The position numbers and the translations under genes are program-made. Of a stretch of DNA of 64,000 bases, positions 1-8,407 are shown one piece after another. Origin of the DNA: Marinobacter sp. BW6 (GTDB taxonomy: Bacteria; Pseudomonadota; Gammaproteobacteria; Pseudomonadales; Oleiphilaceae); the NCBI RefSeq assembly GCF_008107725.1, contig NZ_VIRN01000061.1, positions 372,001-436,000 of the forward strand. Direction: 5' to 3'. Below the pieces are notes generated by a model. It was not told the origin of the DNA. It was given only the letters and a program-made list of their open reading frames with translations, and did not search any database. Position 1 is the first letter of the stretch; each line of letters opens with the position of its first letter.

Positions 1-76
1 CTTCGACCGCTGGCACAAGGGTGACGAGCTGTTCAATTTGGTCGACAAGGAATTGGGTTACGCTGGAAGCAAATAA
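1..76 (+). CDS. C-terminal end of an unidentified protein (5' truncated by window)
   Basis: An open frame enters from the left edge and gives about 24 residues ending in ELGYAGSK before TAA at 74-76. It is followed 25 bases later by a strong hairpin terminator, which supports it being the real end of a plus-strand gene. The fragment is too short to assign a family. Confidence 0.6.
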   Translation, partial: FDRWHKGDELFNLVDKELGYAGSK

Positions 77-101
77 CCGTGTCTGGCACTCATCCAAAAA
101 C

Positions 102-129
102 AAAACGGGAGCCAAAAGGCTCCCGTTTT
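102..129. terminator. Bidirectional intrinsic terminator
   Basis: A perfect 12-bp inverted repeat, AAAACGGGAGCC and GGCTCCCGTTTT, flanks an AAAA loop. The A/T ends give a U-tract in either direction. It lies between a plus-strand gene ending at 76 and a minus-strand regulator ending at 152, so it probably serves both. Confidence 0.9.
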
Positions 130-151
130 ATATTCGAACCATCAAAACCAA

Positions 152-817
152 TCAGCTACCAGACAAGGACTGATCCGATGGATCAATCTCCATCTGCTGG
201 ATCGCAATCACCGCCTGAGTGCGGTTCCGCACCCCAAGCTTCCGGAACACGGCTGTGATATGGGCCTTGATGGTGGCTTCGGAGACATCCAGATCGTAGG
301 CGATCTGTTTGTTCAGAAGGCCCTCGGCCAGCATACCCAGTACCCGGAACTGTTGCGGCGTCAGCGACGCCAGTTTCTCGGAAAAGTCGGTCGCGTCCGA
401 ATGCATCCGCTCGATCTTGTCGGCAACACCCTCTGGCAACCAGACATCCCCTTCCAGGACGGCCTGAATCGCCTCCGTGATGGTGGGCAGCGGCGCCGAC
501 TTCGGAATGAAGCCAGAAGCGCCGTAGTCAATCGAGCGGCGCATGACCTGCAGTTCCTCGGATCCTGACACAACCACCACCGGCAGCCCCGGGTATTGCC
601 CGCGCATGAACACGAGCCCGGAGAAGCCGTGGGCGCCCGGCATATTGAGATCCAGGAGAACCAGATCCGCATCCGGGTGCGACTCTACCGCCGCCTGCAG
701 TGCCTTGATGCTGTCGACTTCCACCGTCTCGGCATCCGGCACCGCCTGACTGACCGCCTGCTTCAATGCTGCGCGAAACAGCGGGTGATCATCAGCGACG
801 ATAATTGTTTGTGCCAT
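152..817 (-). CDS. NarL/LuxR-family response regulator (ErdR/CrbR-like, next to acs)
   Basis: This 221-residue protein has an N-terminal receiver domain with the acidic pair DD at 9-10 and the likely phospho-acceptor D56 in LLDLNMP. A C-terminal LuxR-type helix-turn-helix (about 155-210) contains the typical LTPQQFRVLGMLAEG start and a second helix ending in TIKAHITAVFRKL. Both domains are complete. It lies 44 bases downstream of acetyl-CoA synthetase on the same strand. In Pseudomonas, a regulator of this type (ErdR/CrbR) controls acs expression, so a similar acetate or ethanol role is a reasonable inference from position, not something the sequence proves. No partner histidine kinase is adjacent. 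Confidence 0.85.
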   Translation of the reverse strand: MAQTIIVADDHPLFRAALKQAVSQAVPDAETVEVDSIKALQAAVESHPDADLVLLDLNMPGAHGFSGLVFMRGQYPGLPVVVVSGSEELQVMRRSIDYGASGFIPKSAPLPTITEAIQAVLEGDVWLPEGVADKIERMHSDATDFSEKLASLTPQQFRVLGMLAEGLLNKQIAYDLDVSEATIKAHITAVFRKLGVRNRTQAVIAIQQMEIDPSDQSLSGS

Positions 818-861
818 TCAACAGATTCCTTACAGGTACATGGCCTGGTAACTCACAGGCG

Positions 862-2811
862 TTACTGGTTCGCACGACCGCTGATCAGGTCATCGACTAC
901 ACCTGGATCCGCCAGCGTAGACGTATCACCCAACTGATCATGCTCGTTAGCGGCAATCTTACGCAAAATACGCCGCATAATCTTGCCAGAACGCGTTTTG
1001 GGCAGTCCAGGGGCCCACTGGATCACATCGGGAGAGGCAATAGGACCAATTTCCTTGCGAACCCACTGGACGAGCTCTTTCTTCAGCTCGTCAGAAGGTT
1101 CCTGTCCATGGACCAGCGTTACGTAGACATAGATGCCCTGACCCTTGATGTCATGCGGATAGCCAACAACGGCAGCTTCTGCGACCTTCTCATGGGAGAC
1201 AAGCGCGCTTTCCACTTCGGCGGTACCCAGACGGTGGCCTGAAACGTTCAGAACGTCGTCGACACGACCTGTGATCCAGTAGTACCCGTCTTCATCGCGA
1301 CGGGCACCGTCACCGGTAAAGTACATGCCCTTGTAAGTGCTGAAATAGGTCTGCACGAAGCGCTCATGATCACCGTAGATAGTGCGCATCTGGCCCGGCC
1401 AGCTATCCAGGATGACGAGGTTACCCTCGGTCTTACCTTCGAGGATATTGCCATCGTTGTCTACCAGTGCCGGCTGGACACCGAAGAACGGAACAGTCGC
1501 GGAACCAGGTTTCAGGTCGATCGCACCAGGCAGCGGAGAAATCAGAATACCGCCGGTCTCGGTCTGCCACCAGGTATCCACGATGGGGCACTTGCTGTTT
1601 CCGATGACCCGGTGGTACCACTCCCAGGCTTCCGGGTTGATAGGCTCGCCTACGGAGCCCAGCAGCTTCAGGCTGTCGCGGGTGGTGCCGTTCATGCAGG
1701 ACTCGCCTTCCGCCATCAGGGCACGAATCGCGGTGGGAGCAGTGTAAAGGATGTTGACCTTGTGCTTGTCTACAACCTGCCCCATGCGGGAGCTGTCCGG
1801 GTAGTTGGGCACGCCCTCGAACAAAACGGTGACGGCACCATTGGCCAGCGGGCCGTACAGGATGTAGCTATGGCCTGTCACCCAGCCGAAATCAGCAGTA
1901 CACCAGTACACATCACCATCGTGGTAATCAAATATGTACTCGTGGGTCATGGATGTGTAGACCATGTACCCACCAGTGGTATGCAACACGCCCTTCGGCG
2001 CACCAGTCGAGCCAGAGGTGTACAGCATGAACAACGGATCTTCCGCGTTCATGGGCTCAGGCGCGCAGTCTGTCGAGGCAGACTTCATCAGGTCTTCATA
2101 ACGTGCGTCACGGGCATCATTCCAGGGCACTTCGGAATTGCCGGTACGGGTAACCACCACCACCTTCTCAACACTGGCGGCGTCTTCATTCTTGAGGGCC
2201 GCATCCACGTTCTTTTTCAACGGAATCTTGCGACCGCCACGAACACCTTCATCCGCGGTCACCACGAAACGGGATTTGCCGTTCACAATCCGGGCACCGA
2301 GGGCTTCCGGAGAGAAACCGCCGAAGACCACAGAGTGAATCGCACCGATACGAGCGCAAGCCAGCATGGCGACGGCAGTCTCGACAATCATCGGCATGTA
2401 GATCGTTACAACATCCCCCTTCTTCACGCCCAGACCTTTCAGGACGTTGGCGAACTTACTGGTTTCCTCGTGCAGTTCGCGATAGGTGACATTGCGGGAA
2501 TCGGCAGGATCATCACCTTCAAAGATGATGGCTGTCTGGTCGCCACGCTTATCCAGATGACGGTCCAGACAGTTGGCAGAGGCGTTCAACTGGCCATCTT
2601 CGAACCACTTGATGGACAGGTTGTTGTAATCGTAGCTCGTGTTTTTGACCTTGGTGTAGGGTTTGATCCACTCAAGGCGCTTGCCGTGCTCACCCCAGAA
2701 AGTATCCGGGTCTTCAACTGACTGACGATACATTTTCTCATACTGTTCCCGGTTCAGAAGGGCCTGTTTGGCCACCTCCGGGCTTACCGGATATACCTGT
2801 TTATCAGTCAT
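862..2811 (-). CDS. acs: Acetyl-coenzyme A synthetase
   Basis: The 649-residue protein matches the usual length (about 650) of AMP-forming acetyl-CoA synthetase, which converts acetate, ATP and CoA to acetyl-CoA, AMP and PPi. Visible motifs are the phosphate-binding loop [11 protein letters not shown], the WWQTETGG core motif, the hinge region [18 protein letters not shown], and the C-terminal [12 protein letters not shown] with the lysine that is reversibly acetylated in this family. The start is supported by the strong ribosome-binding site AGGGGGAG about 5 bases upstream. The response regulator follows on the same strand, and the two may be co-transcribed. It lets the cell grow on acetate and recycle it. 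Confidence 0.97.
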   Translation of the reverse strand: MTDKQVYPVSPEVAKQALLNREQYEKMYRQSVEDPDTFWGEHGKRLEWIKPYTKVKNTSYDYNNLSIKWFEDGQLNASANCLDRHLDKRGDQTAIIFEGDDPADSRNVTYRELHEETSKFANVLKGLGVKKGDVVTIYMPMIVETAVAMLACARIGAIHSVVFGGFSPEALGARIVNGKSRFVVTADEGVRGGRKIPLKKNVDAALKNEDAASVEKVVVVTRTGNSEVPWNDARDARYEDLMKSASTDCAPEPMNAEDPLFMLYTSGSTGAPKGVLHTTGGYMVYTSMTHEYIFDYHDGDVYWCTADFGWVTGHSYILYGPLANGAVTVLFEGVPNYPDSSRMGQVVDKHKVNILYTAPTAIRALMAEGESCMNGTTRDSLKLLGSVGEPINPEAWEWYHRVIGNSKCPIVDTWWQTETGGILISPLPGAIDLKPGSATVPFFGVQPALVDNDGNILEGKTEGNLVILDSWPGQMRTIYGDHERFVQTYFSTYKGMYFTGDGARRDEDGYYWITGRVDDVLNVSGHRLGTAEVESALVSHEKVAEAAVVGYPHDIKGQGIYVYVTLVHGQEPSDELKKELVQWVRKEIGPIASPDVIQWAPGLPKTRSGKIMRRILRKIAANEHDQLGDTSTLADPGVVDDLISGRANQ

Positions 2812-2931
2812 TGTGCTCCCCCTTTAGTCAGAGTCTGTTGTCATTGTCGGTTTTGGAATTCAGACGTTGAGGCCTCTCCGGCCCAGTAGACGGATAGTGG
2901 TAGTTCACCATGCTAGCCACCACACAATGAA

Positions 2932-2948
2932 TTAGACTAACGTCCTAA
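2932..2948 (-). promoter_or_regulatory. Imperfect dyad upstream of acs (possible operator)
   Basis: Read on the minus strand, TTAGGAC and GTCTAA are separated by GTTA and form an inverted repeat with one extra base in the left arm. It lies about 120 bases upstream of the acs start codon. NarL-type regulators often bind such short dyads and one is encoded beside acs, but no binding site is proven. Confidence 0.3.
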
Positions 2949-3087
2949 TCCGCCTGAACTTTTAGCCAAAAAAGGTCGGTAACCTGCAAGAAAACAACGG
3001 TAAATTGCACCGAACGAGAAGCTTTCTTAAGGATAGTCCGGTTAGAGCCGATGGCAAACCGGGAAGGGGGACGGCCGCGCAGAAGAA

Positions 3088-3110
3088 GGCCCGGTCTCCG
3101 CGACCGGGCC
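3088..3110 (-). terminator. GC-rich hairpin after the fatty acyl-CoA reductase gene
   Basis: A perfect 9-bp stem, GGCCCGGTC and GACCGGGCC, flanks a 5-base loop, starting 9 bases after the stop codon at 3119. On the minus strand it is followed by TTCTTCTGC, which is only weakly U-rich, so termination is likely but not certain. Confidence 0.6.
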
Positions 3111-3118
3111 CCTGAAAA

Positions 3119-4654
3119 TCACGCTGCCTTTTTGCGGGCCTTGGCAGAGCGCAGGCTATAAACCTTGCGCTCCTTGAGGGCATAGCGGTTAAGCCCTGCC
3201 AGGTGTATCTTGCGCAGATAGACCGACCAATCGATCTGGCGGGCGTCCACCGGAAACAGCACCTTGTCCAGCTCGCCCATTCTAGAAGCCAGGGCCAACA
3301 GGTCGTCGTTCCGGAAGATGTAGTCCGGCGCGGTGTAGAAACCAAAGATGGTTGCCAGAGAGCGGGTAGTGTCCAGATTCCGGAGCACTTTCAACTCGCG
3401 ATTCTGGCCCAGCATGCGCAAAACCTTCCCGGTAATGCTCAGGGGAATGCGCACCCCGCCTACAACGGCATCGAAGAGCCGGCGATTAACCGCGATAAAG
3501 GGTTTGGTTGGTTGCCGGTAGAACAGCTGATCGTACTCTGCAAAGTTGGCTTTGGATTCCGCCATAAGGTGATCGATGAACTGCCCCAGGGAAACCGGGT
3601 TGGAGCTGCCACTGCAGCACTGGTAAATGCGGTGACGCGGAGCATCCGCAACGGCTTCTGCAGCCGCCAGGATGATGGCGTTGGCCACCAGATCCACGGG
3701 GATAACATCAATAACGCCGGCGCGCTTGCCCGGGAACAACGTGACCTTTTCACGGGCGTAGGCGAGGATAATGGCGTCTGCCACCTTCACACCCTCAATC
3801 CAGCCTGGCGCGGGCTCCTCAAGTGCACTTTCGATAATTGATGGACGCACAATTGTCAGCGCGCGCCCGGACAGAGCCTTAAGCAGAAGTTGCTCACCCA
3901 GCCACTTGGTAAAGGTGTAGGTATCGCTCCAGCCGTAATGATTGGCTTCACGAATACCGAGATCCACCAGCTTCTTTTCAAGCATTTTTCCGGAGTAGCG
4001 AGAGCGCACGTCCGCAATCTTATCTTCCAGCAGCCGGACCAGCTCCTCGATCTCGTAATAGCCTTCCGTGCTGCGAGGGATGGATTCGCCCGCCGGCTTG
4101 ATCACAGTCTCTGTAATCTGGCCGGAATTCATGCCGTTTACATAACAGGTCGAAACCTGAAGAACTGCCAGGGCCTTATTCTGCCGGGCAAGCTCAGCGA
4201 CGTTTTCGAGGCAACGGGTGTTGATCGCAAGCGCTTTGTCGAGCTCTTCACGAAAATTCACACTGGCTGCGGAATTGATGACTACATCAATGCCACCGGC
4301 CAGCTTGCGGAAACGGTCACCGGACAGACCAAACAACGGCTCGGTCACTTCTCCGGTGACACAATGCACACGCTCTTCGATGAAGGTTTCGAAAGCGTCG
4401 TTGTCGTCCTGACGCAGCCGATCAAAAACCGACGAGGTGGCGATTTCCTCAAAAAAACGCTCCCGTGCATTCGGGTGGCGTTTGTTACCACGGATCAGCA
4501 GATGAATGCCGCCGATGTCAGGGACGGCGCGAATGAGCTTTTCCAGAACCACCTTTCCGAGAAAACCGGTGGTACCAGTAATCAGAACATGCTTTCCCCG
4601 GAGCCGCTCAAGTACTTTTGACGACGCTTCGGGATTCAGCTGCTGTGTTGCCAT
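3119..4654 (-). CDS. Fatty acyl-CoA reductase (alcohol-forming, Marinobacter type)
   Basis: The 511-residue protein has an N-terminal Rossmann domain with the NADPH-binding motif GTTGFLGK (27-34) and the catalytic pair Y246/K250 in YTFTK, followed by a C-terminal FAR/male-sterility-like domain. Sequence and length closely resemble, from memory, the roughly 510-residue Marinobacter reductase that turns fatty acyl-CoA and fatty aldehyde into fatty alcohol. The alcohol is the precursor of wax esters made by WS/DGAT enzymes. The ATG at 4654 was preferred over longer in-frame options because it has a good ribosome-binding site (AAGGAG about 7 bases upstream) and matches the family start MATQQ. It is transcribed alone, with the acetyl-CoA synthetase gene downstream. 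No wax synthase gene is in the window. Confidence 0.93.
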   Translation of the reverse strand: MATQQLNPEASSKVLERLRGKHVLITGTTGFLGKVVLEKLIRAVPDIGGIHLLIRGNKRHPNARERFFEEIATSSVFDRLRQDDNDAFETFIEERVHCVTGEVTEPLFGLSGDRFRKLAGGIDVVINSAASVNFREELDKALAINTRCLENVAELARQNKALAVLQVSTCYVNGMNSGQITETVIKPAGESIPRSTEGYYEIEELVRLLEDKIADVRSRYSGKMLEKKLVDLGIREANHYGWSDTYTFTKWLGEQLLLKALSGRALTIVRPSIIESALEEPAPGWIEGVKVADAIILAYAREKVTLFPGKRAGVIDVIPVDLVANAIILAAAEAVADAPRHRIYQCCSGSSNPVSLGQFIDHLMAESKANFAEYDQLFYRQPTKPFIAVNRRLFDAVVGGVRIPLSITGKVLRMLGQNRELKVLRNLDTTRSLATIFGFYTAPDYIFRNDDLLALASRMGELDKVLFPVDARQIDWSVYLRKIHLAGLNRYALKERKVYSLRSAKARKKAA

Positions 4655-4876
4655 GGGAGAACTCCTTCTCATTTCAATTCGTTGTCGGCGCACACCTGCC
4701 AACAAAAAGAAAGTTTGCGAATCAGGTACAACGGACCTACTGCATATTGCGGGCCACGATTCAGGTTTATGCTCAATCCTTGCACAACTTCGGTGACAGA
4801 GCGGTGACACACAGCAAAGTTACGCTACAAAAAGTGCTAATAAAATGACGGAAAAGAAGGTAGGTTTTTCTGCCTA

Positions 4877-6205
4877 TCAGGAGCCGCCCTGATCATTGCC
4901 CGACAGAGACCGAAGAAGCTGATCAAGGGAAATATCCGCCGGCTGCTCCTTCAAAACACGCACCAGGCGATCCTGCTCGCCAAAGCTGATGCGATCGTAA
5001 AAAGGCTCGCGGAGCACCGCGTGCGCCGGCTCAGGGGGCTTTAGCTCCCTCGTGGGAGGCGAAATCTGGTCCGCCAACTCACGGAGATGGATGGCCAGAT
5101 GATTCTTGCGTTCCGAGCTGAGATCCTCCCACTGGAAAGATCCCAAGCCGGTTTGGACAATCTCGATGGCATCGCTGTCCAGCGTGCTCCCCAGCAGTGC
5201 AAAAAGGCGGGTGAATGCCTCATAACGCAGCAGCGGATCGACCGGCGCCTGACTGAACACGGCCTCAATCTCACCGACGGCCTTCAAGCATTGATCTTTG
5301 AGCGCCGGTGCTTCGTTTTCGGTTTGCGACTCCGACTTGGCCAACGTTTTGAGCGGGTTCGCGGATTCTCTCTTGGACACCTTGTGCCAGTATGCCGCAA
5401 TACCTGCCTTACGCCGGGGCAACTGGGACAGCCGCACATCCAACATGTCTGCAAGGGTGTGAAACTGGCGGCATGAGGGGTCCGAGACCGGCAGAAGCGC
5501 AACGGGCTTCTGGTTAAGGACCGACTGGCGAAGGGTCTCGTCCCGCCAGATCCCGCCCATATAATGGAGCGAGATTCCAAGGTGGCGCTGAGCAGCGGCA
5601 TCCAGACGCTGGAACACAGACCGAGCCTGACTGGCACCCTGGGCCATATTCACCAAAATACTTGGGATCCGATTGTAACCCCTGCGTCGCAGAACCTTGA
5701 TCAGCGAGAAGGCGTCAGTCAGGGAGGCGGGGTCCGGGGTCACGACCATACAGGCCAGCTCTGTTGCAGCAATCATGTGCAGCCCGGCGGCCTGCAGACC
5801 GGCAGCGGTATCGGTAATGACGTAATCGTAACGGTTTTCCAGGTTATAAAGTGCCCGCAGTATACGGAGGCTTTCAGTCGGCCCCATGTCCATGCATTCC
5901 TGGACACCGGATGCCCCCGGCACAATGTGCAGGCCGTAATCGGTCTCGAGAATGGTGTCCTCCAGGCGACATTCTCCGGCCATCACATTGGCGAGGGTCT
6001 TTCTCGGATACAGGCCAACCATGATACTGACGTTGGCCAGATCGGTGTCACCATCCAGCAACAGAACCCGGTTATCCTGCCTCGCCAGTGTCAGCGCAAG
6101 ATTCAGGGCGACCGAGGTCTTACCCACCCCTCCCTTGCCGCCTGTAATGGCGATCGTGCGAGGTTGGTTCGGATTGTGCTTGACAGGTTCTCTGGCGTTC
6201 ATCAC
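4877..6205 (-). CDS. MinD/ParA-family P-loop ATPase with a long C-terminal extension
   Basis: The 442-residue protein begins with the deviant Walker A motif GGKGGVGKT near residue 20, then LLLDGDTDLANV (switch-like region) and VITDTAAG (Walker B), typical of MinD/FlhG/ParA ATPases. The first 260 or so residues cover the ATPase fold and most resemble the FlhG/MinD-like branch. The remaining 170 or so residues match no domain I recognise, and are mostly charged and helical in character. Such ATPases usually position a structure or machine in the cell. Here the gene is divergent from an HDOD-histidine kinase and has no flagellar or Min neighbours, so its cargo is unknown. Two adjacent ATG codons (6203-6205 and 6200-6202) are possible starts. 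Confidence 0.8.
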   Translation of the reverse strand: MMNAREPVKHNPNQPRTIAITGGKGGVGKTSVALNLALTLARQDNRVLLLDGDTDLANVSIMVGLYPRKTLANVMAGECRLEDTILETDYGLHIVPGASGVQECMDMGPTESLRILRALYNLENRYDYVITDTAAGLQAAGLHMIAATELACMVVTPDPASLTDAFSLIKVLRRRGYNRIPSILVNMAQGASQARSVFQRLDAAAQRHLGISLHYMGGIWRDETLRQSVLNQKPVALLPVSDPSCRQFHTLADMLDVRLSQLPRRKAGIAAYWHKVSKRESANPLKTLAKSESQTENEAPALKDQCLKAVGEIEAVFSQAPVDPLLRYEAFTRLFALLGSTLDSDAIEIVQTGLGSFQWEDLSSERKNHLAIHLRELADQISPPTRELKPPEPAHAVLREPFYDRISFGEQDRLVRVLKEQPADISLDQLLRSLSGNDQGGS

Positions 6206-6358
6206 CGCTAATCTAGGTCCCTGATTTTTCGGTTTCGGATAGTTTAACCTGTAAAAATTCTACACATATCACGAATTAGATAATATATTGCTTAAAAAAA
6301 GATCAATAAGTATTTAATAACGACGCATTATTGTCTAAGCTCGATTCAAACAATAAGA
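6206..6358. promoter_or_regulatory. AT-rich divergent promoter region
   Basis: This 153-base stretch between the divergent MinD-like and HDOD-kinase genes is much richer in A and T than its surroundings (for example TAATATATTG at 6281-6290 and a run of As at 6294-6300). It must carry promoters for both genes. I could not identify one clear -35/-10 pair. Confidence 0.45.
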
Positions 6359-8383
6359 GTGAACGCTCCGTCAGATACTGACTTTTTTCATCGCACGGCA
6401 GGTAAGCCTATGCACATTGCGCCTGATTTACAGCTACCGAGCCTCCCGGAAGTCACTTTGCGGGCGCTCGATGCTTGTCATCAGGACGAGAACTACCGAA
6501 AAATCAGCGAGATCGTCTCCGCCGATACGGCTCTGGTTGCCCGTATACTGGCGCTGGCCAATTCCGCCCTATACGGTCCCTCTACCCCAATCCGCTCCGT
6601 TGACCAGGCACTCCTGAGACTCGGCACCCGGCGTTTTCACACGCTGGTTCTGACCGCAGCCCTGCGACAACTGCTGTTCGAGCTGGGCGGAGACGAATGG
6701 CAGCAACTACGAGACTTCTGGCGGCACTCACTGACCACCGCTCTGACCGCCCGGGCCCTGGCAACGCTCACCCGCTACCCTGAGCCTGATGAAGCCTTCA
6801 TGCTGGGCATGCTTCACAACATTGGTGAGCTGATCGCTATTAAAACGCCAGCCACCGAGGCGAAGCAACACTATCTTGACCACCAGTCGGACATTGCCGC
6901 CGAACTCGTGGCTTCCTGGGGCCTCGGGCCCATGGCGGCCGATGCCATGCGCTATCAGCAGGCGCTGCCCTCGGAACTCAGGGATGCCGGGCATCTGGTA
7001 AAACTGATCAGCCTGGCTACCCGGCTGGCTCTCTCCGATGCCGCGGGCATTGCGGCGGCGGGCACGATGTTCGGGCTGAACGAGGAACTGACCCGTGAGA
7101 TCAACCGCCGTATTGGCCATGAAGTCTCGGGTATGGCCGCCTCTCTGGGGATTCCATTGGACGAGGAGTACTGCGGTGAGAGTGCGTCCCGGCAGCTCAA
7201 ACAGACCATTCTCCGCCAGGCCATGGCGAATCAGGCCCTCAACCTTGCCGACCTCACCGGCGAAACCGAGGACGTCCTCGCAGAAACCGTCAACAGCCTC
7301 ACCCTGATCACCGGCCTCCCGGCACTCTGCTTTGGACACACAGGCGACAACCTCGTGCTCCTGTCCGGGACCATTGGCGACATCCCCGAACTTGCAGTAA
7401 CCGCCAAGCCCGGCGGCAGCGTCCTCACGGAAGCTTTCATTTCCGGTCTGCCAGTCAGCCTTGGCGAGCGTTCGCCTACCGTGCTCGACCGCCAGTTGCT
7501 GTCGTTGCTACACACGCCATCCATGCTGGCTGTGCCCGTTAACAGTGGTGGCAATTGCCCTGGCGTGTTCGCTCTTGGCACCGACAACGAACACCTGCCG
7601 ACAACCCTTGAACTGGCTGGAATCTTTACCGGTCAGCTGTCTACCGTGCTGGCAAACCGAACGCCCGCCGCAACGGGCACAGAAGGACTGGATCAGGAAA
7701 TAGCCCGCGACCGGCTGCGCAAACAGGTACACGAGGTCAGTAACCCGCTGACTATCATCAGACAGTACATTTACCAACTGCGCGGCAAGCTCGACGATGC
7801 CGATGTCCACCAGGATCTGGACGTGATCCGCGATGAACTGGACCGCGCCGGTAATCTTTTACTGCAAATGAGCCATACTGACACCACGGAACAGGGTGAC
7901 GACGGAGTTGAACTCAATACCGAACTGGAAAGTCTGGCGCGCATCCTTGAAGATAGTCTGTTCAGCTCCGAAAACCGCAACCTCAAGTTATCGCTGTGCA
8001 GCGAACCAACACAGGTTAGGGCCGGCACCACCAGGATTCGCCAGGTTGTTATCAACCTGGTTCGAAACGCTGCGGAAAGCCTTCCGGACTCTGGTGGCAA
8101 GGTTGAATTACGGACGTCTTCCCCGGTGTGGCAGAATCATCGCACTTGGGTGGAGCTTGAGATTACAGATACAGGTAGCGGAATACCCAGTGATATCAGG
8201 GACACCTTGTTTTCACCGGCGAAAACCACAAAAGGAGAAGGCCACAGCGGTTTGGGCCTGAGCATTGTGAAACAGCTTGTTGATGACATGGAGGGCATCA
8301 TTGCTTGTCGCACGGGGCAGGAAGGCACCACCTTCAGGATTCTGCTACCGGCGGCCAGCCACAAAAAGAACGAGACCGACTGA
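6359..8383 (+). CDS. HDOD domain-sensor histidine kinase fusion
   Basis: The 674-residue protein carries an HDOD domain (about 20-250, from LPSLPEVTLRAL through GMLHNIGEL), a GAF-like middle part (about 300-430), and a histidine kinase core. The phospho-acceptor is probably H458 in VHEVSNPLTII. The ATPase domain shows the N box NLVRNAAESL, the G1 box DTGSGIP and the G2 box GLGLSIVKQL. The HDOD fold lacks the intact metal-binding HD pair, which is normal for that family. A GTG at 6359 is one start. An ATG at 6410 with AGGTAAG just upstream is an alternative that would still keep the whole HDOD domain. The next gene, 24 bases downstream, encodes a receiver-GGDEF-EAL protein, so a phosphorelay from this kinase to that receiver is likely. 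Confidence 0.85.
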   Translation: MNAPSDTDFFHRTAGKPMHIAPDLQLPSLPEVTLRALDACHQDENYRKISEIVSADTALVARILALANSALYGPSTPIRSVDQALLRLGTRRFHTLVLTAALRQLLFELGGDEWQQLRDFWRHSLTTALTARALATLTRYPEPDEAFMLGMLHNIGELIAIKTPATEAKQHYLDHQSDIAAELVASWGLGPMAADAMRYQQALPSELRDAGHLVKLISLATRLALSDAAGIAAAGTMFGLNEELTREINRRIGHEVSGMAASLGIPLDEEYCGESASRQLKQTILRQAMANQALNLADLTGETEDVLAETVNSLTLITGLPALCFGHTGDNLVLLSGTIGDIPELAVTAKPGGSVLTEAFISGLPVSLGERSPTVLDRQLLSLLHTPSMLAVPVNSGGNCPGVFALGTDNEHLPTTLELAGIFTGQLSTVLANRTPAATGTEGLDQEIARDRLRKQVHEVSNPLTIIRQYIYQLRGKLDDADVHQDLDVIRDELDRAGNLLLQMSHTDTTEQGDDGVELNTELESLARILEDSLFSSENRNLKLSLCSEPTQVRAGTTRIRQVVINLVRNAAESLPDSGGKVELRTSSPVWQNHRTWVELEITDTGSGIPSDIRDTLFSPAKTTKGEGHSGLGLSIVKQLVDDMEGIIACRTGQEGTTFRILLPAASHKKNETD

Positions 8384-8407
8384 CGCAGAAACGACGGATA
8401 TAGACCG

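Larger units (their letters stand above)
2812..3118. other. Intergenic region: acs upstream region and end of the acyl-CoA reductase gene
   Basis: No credible gene is seen here. On the minus strand it holds the leader and presumed promoter of acs, including an imperfect dyad at 2932-2948 (TTAGGAC-GTTA-GTCTAA read on the minus strand). At its right end is a GC-rich hairpin at 3088-3110. Confidence 0.6.

Noticed and set aside
1366..2721. Long open frame on the plus strand opposite acs
   Set aside because: It lies wholly antisense to a clearly conserved gene, has no recognisable domain or ribosome-binding site, and its content looks like the shadow of acs codon bias.
6288..6320. TTGCTT-N17-TATTTA as promoter of the HDOD kinase gene
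   Set aside because: The -10 matches only three of six bases, so I describe the region only as AT-rich.
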